Below, in pieces: positions 62,559-64,000 of a DNA stretch of 64,000 nucleotides. The position numbers and the translations under genes are program-made. Position 1 is the stretch's first letter; every line of letters starts with the position of its first letter. This DNA comes from Aquirufa lenticrescens (GTDB lineage: Bacteria; Bacteroidota; Bacteroidia; Cytophagales; Spirosomataceae): the NCBI RefSeq assembly GCF_019916085.1, contig NZ_CP049834.1:403501-467500 (forward strand), written 5' to 3'. The notes under the pieces were generated by a model. The model was not told where the DNA came from, made no database searches, and saw nothing but the letters and a program-made list of their open reading frames with translations.

Positions 62559-62678
62559 ATGAAAATACTATTCCTACAATCCCTTTGGTTCGGAGAGTTA
62601 GTCTCTATTTTGATCTATGTGATCCTTATTTTACTCTTAGTGCAGGTCATTCGATGGCTTTACAGAAGACTAAAATAA
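62559..62678 (+). CDS. Possible 39-residue single-pass membrane microprotein
   Basis: The ORF encodes MKILFLQSLWFGELVSILIY followed by VILILLLVQVIRWLYRRLK. It has one strong hydrophobic segment (about residues 14-31) and a basic C-terminus (R32, R36, R37, K39), so the C-terminus would be cytoplasmic. I do not recognise a family. The ATG is directly preceded by a hairpin and a -7 box, and the stop abuts the convergent tyrA stop. It could be a small membrane modulator or toxin-like peptide, or a chance ORF. Confidence 0.45.
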   Translation: MKILFLQSLWFGELVSILIYVILILLLVQVIRWLYRRLK

Positions 62679-63536
62679 TTATCCCTTAAGAATCCTCCCG
62701 ATATCATTCGCCTTTCCTAATTCTTCTTTCAACTTTTCGTAGCTGCCAGAAAGCATCAGGCCTTTGTATTTCAACAGGGTGTTGATGTATTCGTCCAAAA
62801 CGTCGAGCAGATTCTCCTGGTTCTGGTGGAAAATTTGGCTCCAGGTTTCTGGGGAAGATTTCGCTAGACGCACGGTCGATTCGAAACCGGTGGAGGCTAA
62901 TTCAAAAATGCGGGCTTCGTTCTTTTCTTTCTCCAGTACGGTATTTGCCAAAGCAAAGGAACAGATGTGCGAGATGTGCGAAATATAGGCCGTGTGCATA
63001 TCGTGTTCGATAGAACCCATATAGATGAGGTTCATCTCTAAGCCACTGCGGTATAAATCTTCGATTAAAGCTACGGCAGTTGGGTCGCTGAGTTCTTTAT
63101 CGCAAATGACGCCTCTTTTTCCCACAAATAAGCCTTGAACAGCTGCTTCAGGGCCAGAGAATTCGGTTCCTGCCATCGGGTGAGTGGAAACGAATTGAGC
63201 TCTTTTCGGGTGATTTTGTAAAGCTTCGAAAACCGGGGTTTTCGTAGAACCTACCTCGATGATCACTTGTCCAGGTTTTAGCGCATCCAACACGGATGGA
63301 ATTAGCGCCACTAACAGATCAACTGGAATCGCGCAAACGAAGACGTCCACTTGATCGATGGCCTCTTGCCAAGTGGCGATGCGGTCGACTAGTCTTAAAG
63401 AGAGAGCCTTTTTCTGGTGTTCTGTATTCGTATCAATACCAATGATTTCGGAAGCCCAGCCACTCTTGCGAAGACCGAGTGCGATGGATCCACCTATTAA
63501 TCCGATACCGATGATGCCTACTTTAGGAGATGCCAT
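62679..63536 (-). CDS. tyrA: Prephenate dehydrogenase
   Basis: The 285-residue product from ATG 63536 (MASPKVGIIGIGLIGGSIAL) has the N-terminal NAD(P)-binding Rossmann motif GIGLIGGS and the TyrA active-site segment 'STHPMAGTEFSGPEAA', with the helical C-terminal domain containing 'HDMHTAYISHISHICSFALA'. It converts prephenate to 4-hydroxyphenylpyruvate in tyrosine synthesis. The aminotransferase gene upstream overlaps the start by 14 bases, which fits a tyrosine/phenylalanine operon. The start at 63560 is less likely because it precedes the Rossmann strand by a non-conserved stretch. Confidence 0.92.
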   Translation of the reverse strand: MASPKVGIIGIGLIGGSIALGLRKSGWASEIIGIDTNTEHQKKALSLRLVDRIATWQEAIDQVDVFVCAIPVDLLVALIPSVLDALKPGQVIIEVGSTKTPVFEALQNHPKRAQFVSTHPMAGTEFSGPEAAVQGLFVGKRGVICDKELSDPTAVALIEDLYRSGLEMNLIYMGSIEHDMHTAYISHISHICSFALANTVLEKEKNEARIFELASTGFESTVRLAKSSPETWSQIFHQNQENLLDVLDEYINTLLKYKGLMLSGSYEKLKEELGKANDIGRILKG

Positions 63537-64000
63537 TGCTGTGATTTTTGATGCGATCAATCGCTTGAGAGAAAACGGATTCTTGTGCGCAAAGTGAGAT
63601 GCGGATATAGCCGTCGCCTTGTGTTCCGAAGATTCCGCCCGGCGTAATGAACACCGCGTTTTCGTCTAATATTTTATCTGAGAGCGCGTAGCCGGAGTCG
63701 AATGTAGCTGGGATTTTGGCCCAAACAAACATGCCCGACTGTGCCGGATCATACACGCAATCGAGTAAATCCAATAATTCAAATACGAGTTTTTGGCGCG
63801 AACGGTAAATGCGATTCTGATTTGCAAACCACGCGCTGTCTGCAGAAAGAGCTTTAACTGCCGCCTGTTGCAAAGGCAAGAACATTCCAGAATCCATATT
63901 AGATTTGAACTTCAAAACTGGTGCTAGAAACTCTGCTTTCCCAAAGGCCGCCCCAATTCTCCAGCCCGCCATATTGTGGGACTTCGAAAGGGAATTTAAT
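63523..64000 (-). CDS. PLP-dependent aminotransferase class I/II (3' part, cut by the window edge)
   Basis: The open frame runs beyond 64000. The visible part begins with L-N-S-L-S-K-S-H-N-M-A-G-W, the PLP-lysine motif of class I aminotransferases (Lys in 'SLSKSHNM'), then 'WRIGAAFG' and the C-terminal domain with 'GMFVWAKIP' and 'GYIRISLC', whose Arg should bind the substrate carboxylate. The missing N-terminal part holds the rest of the PLP fold. Position before tyrA suggests an aromatic or LL-diaminopimelate/aspartate-type aminotransferase acting on prephenate-derived acids; the substrate is inferred from context only. Confidence 0.9.
   Translation of the reverse strand, partial: LNSLSKSHNMAGWRIGAAFGKAEFLAPVLKFKSNMDSGMFLPLQQAAVKALSADSAWFANQNRIYRSRQKLVFELLDLLDCVYDPAQSGMFVWAKIPATFDSGYALSDKILDENAVFITPGGIFGTQGDGYIRISLCAQESVFSQAIDRIKNHSNGIS

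Overview
The window looks like a chromosomal segment of a Bacteroidota bacterium, most likely order Cytophagales. The evidence is two SusC/SusD pairs, a DUF4249 lipoprotein beside a TonB receptor, a PorW/SprE-type protein of the type IX secretion system, lipoproteins with acidic residues after the lipobox cysteine, and promoters of the Bacteroidota type (TTG, about 20 bp, TAnnTTTG). No rRNA, tRNA, insertion sequence, prophage or CRISPR array was seen. The species cannot be named from the sequence alone.

Layout. 1-156: the 5' end of a minus-strand gene, possibly a LytS-type histidine kinase. 304-3938: a DUF1080 glycan protein with a beta-propeller/cytochrome c protein. 3993-4370: DUF1573. 4503-8415: a fused alpha/beta 2-oxoacid dehydrogenase E1 followed by nuoI, nuoJ and nuoK. 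8412-10214: uvrC. 10709-20751 (locus A): SusC, SusD, a giant FG-GAP/ASPIC lipoprotein, and a convergent cytochrome c/FG-GAP lipoprotein, which is the last gene of a minus-strand operon with porW and a class A PBP (19282-25099). 25168-30805: an AtpZ-like protein, PBP2, RodA, an MFS carrier and a protein with kinase-fold motifs. 30806-34173: DUF423, then the F-type ATPase genes atpB-E-F-H without atpA or atpG. 34275-36269: a SAM-I riboswitch, metX and an SDR. 36256-41878: a NupG-like carrier, DUF3592, a myo-inositol oxygenase homologue, a VOC protein, a palindrome-rich gap, an NTF2-like protein, a serine hydrolase and yidD. 42371-58653 (locus B): SusC, SusD, two giant FG-GAP/ASPIC lipoproteins, a cytochrome c/FG-GAP lipoprotein, a TonB receptor and DUF4249. 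58718-62457: acyl-CoA dehydrogenase and an M1 metallopeptidase. 62559-62678: a possible 39-residue membrane microprotein. 62679-64000: tyrA and the 3' part of an aminotransferase gene.

The most interesting theme is the repeated link between outer-membrane SusCD uptake, very large Ca-loop-rich FG-GAP/ASPIC lipoproteins and monoheme cytochrome c/FG-GAP lipoproteins. It occurs twice (loci A and B). The pair at 304-3938 also joins a carbohydrate domain to a cytochrome domain. I infer a surface or periplasmic system that couples glycan capture to oxidation. The sequence does not prove this, and no substrate can be assigned. Other points of note are a SAM-I riboswitch placed for translational control of metX, a perfect LacI/GalR-type operator before susC of locus B, split nuo and atp operons, a terminator-like hairpin between atpE and atpF, and several promoters about 20-26 nt before the start codon.
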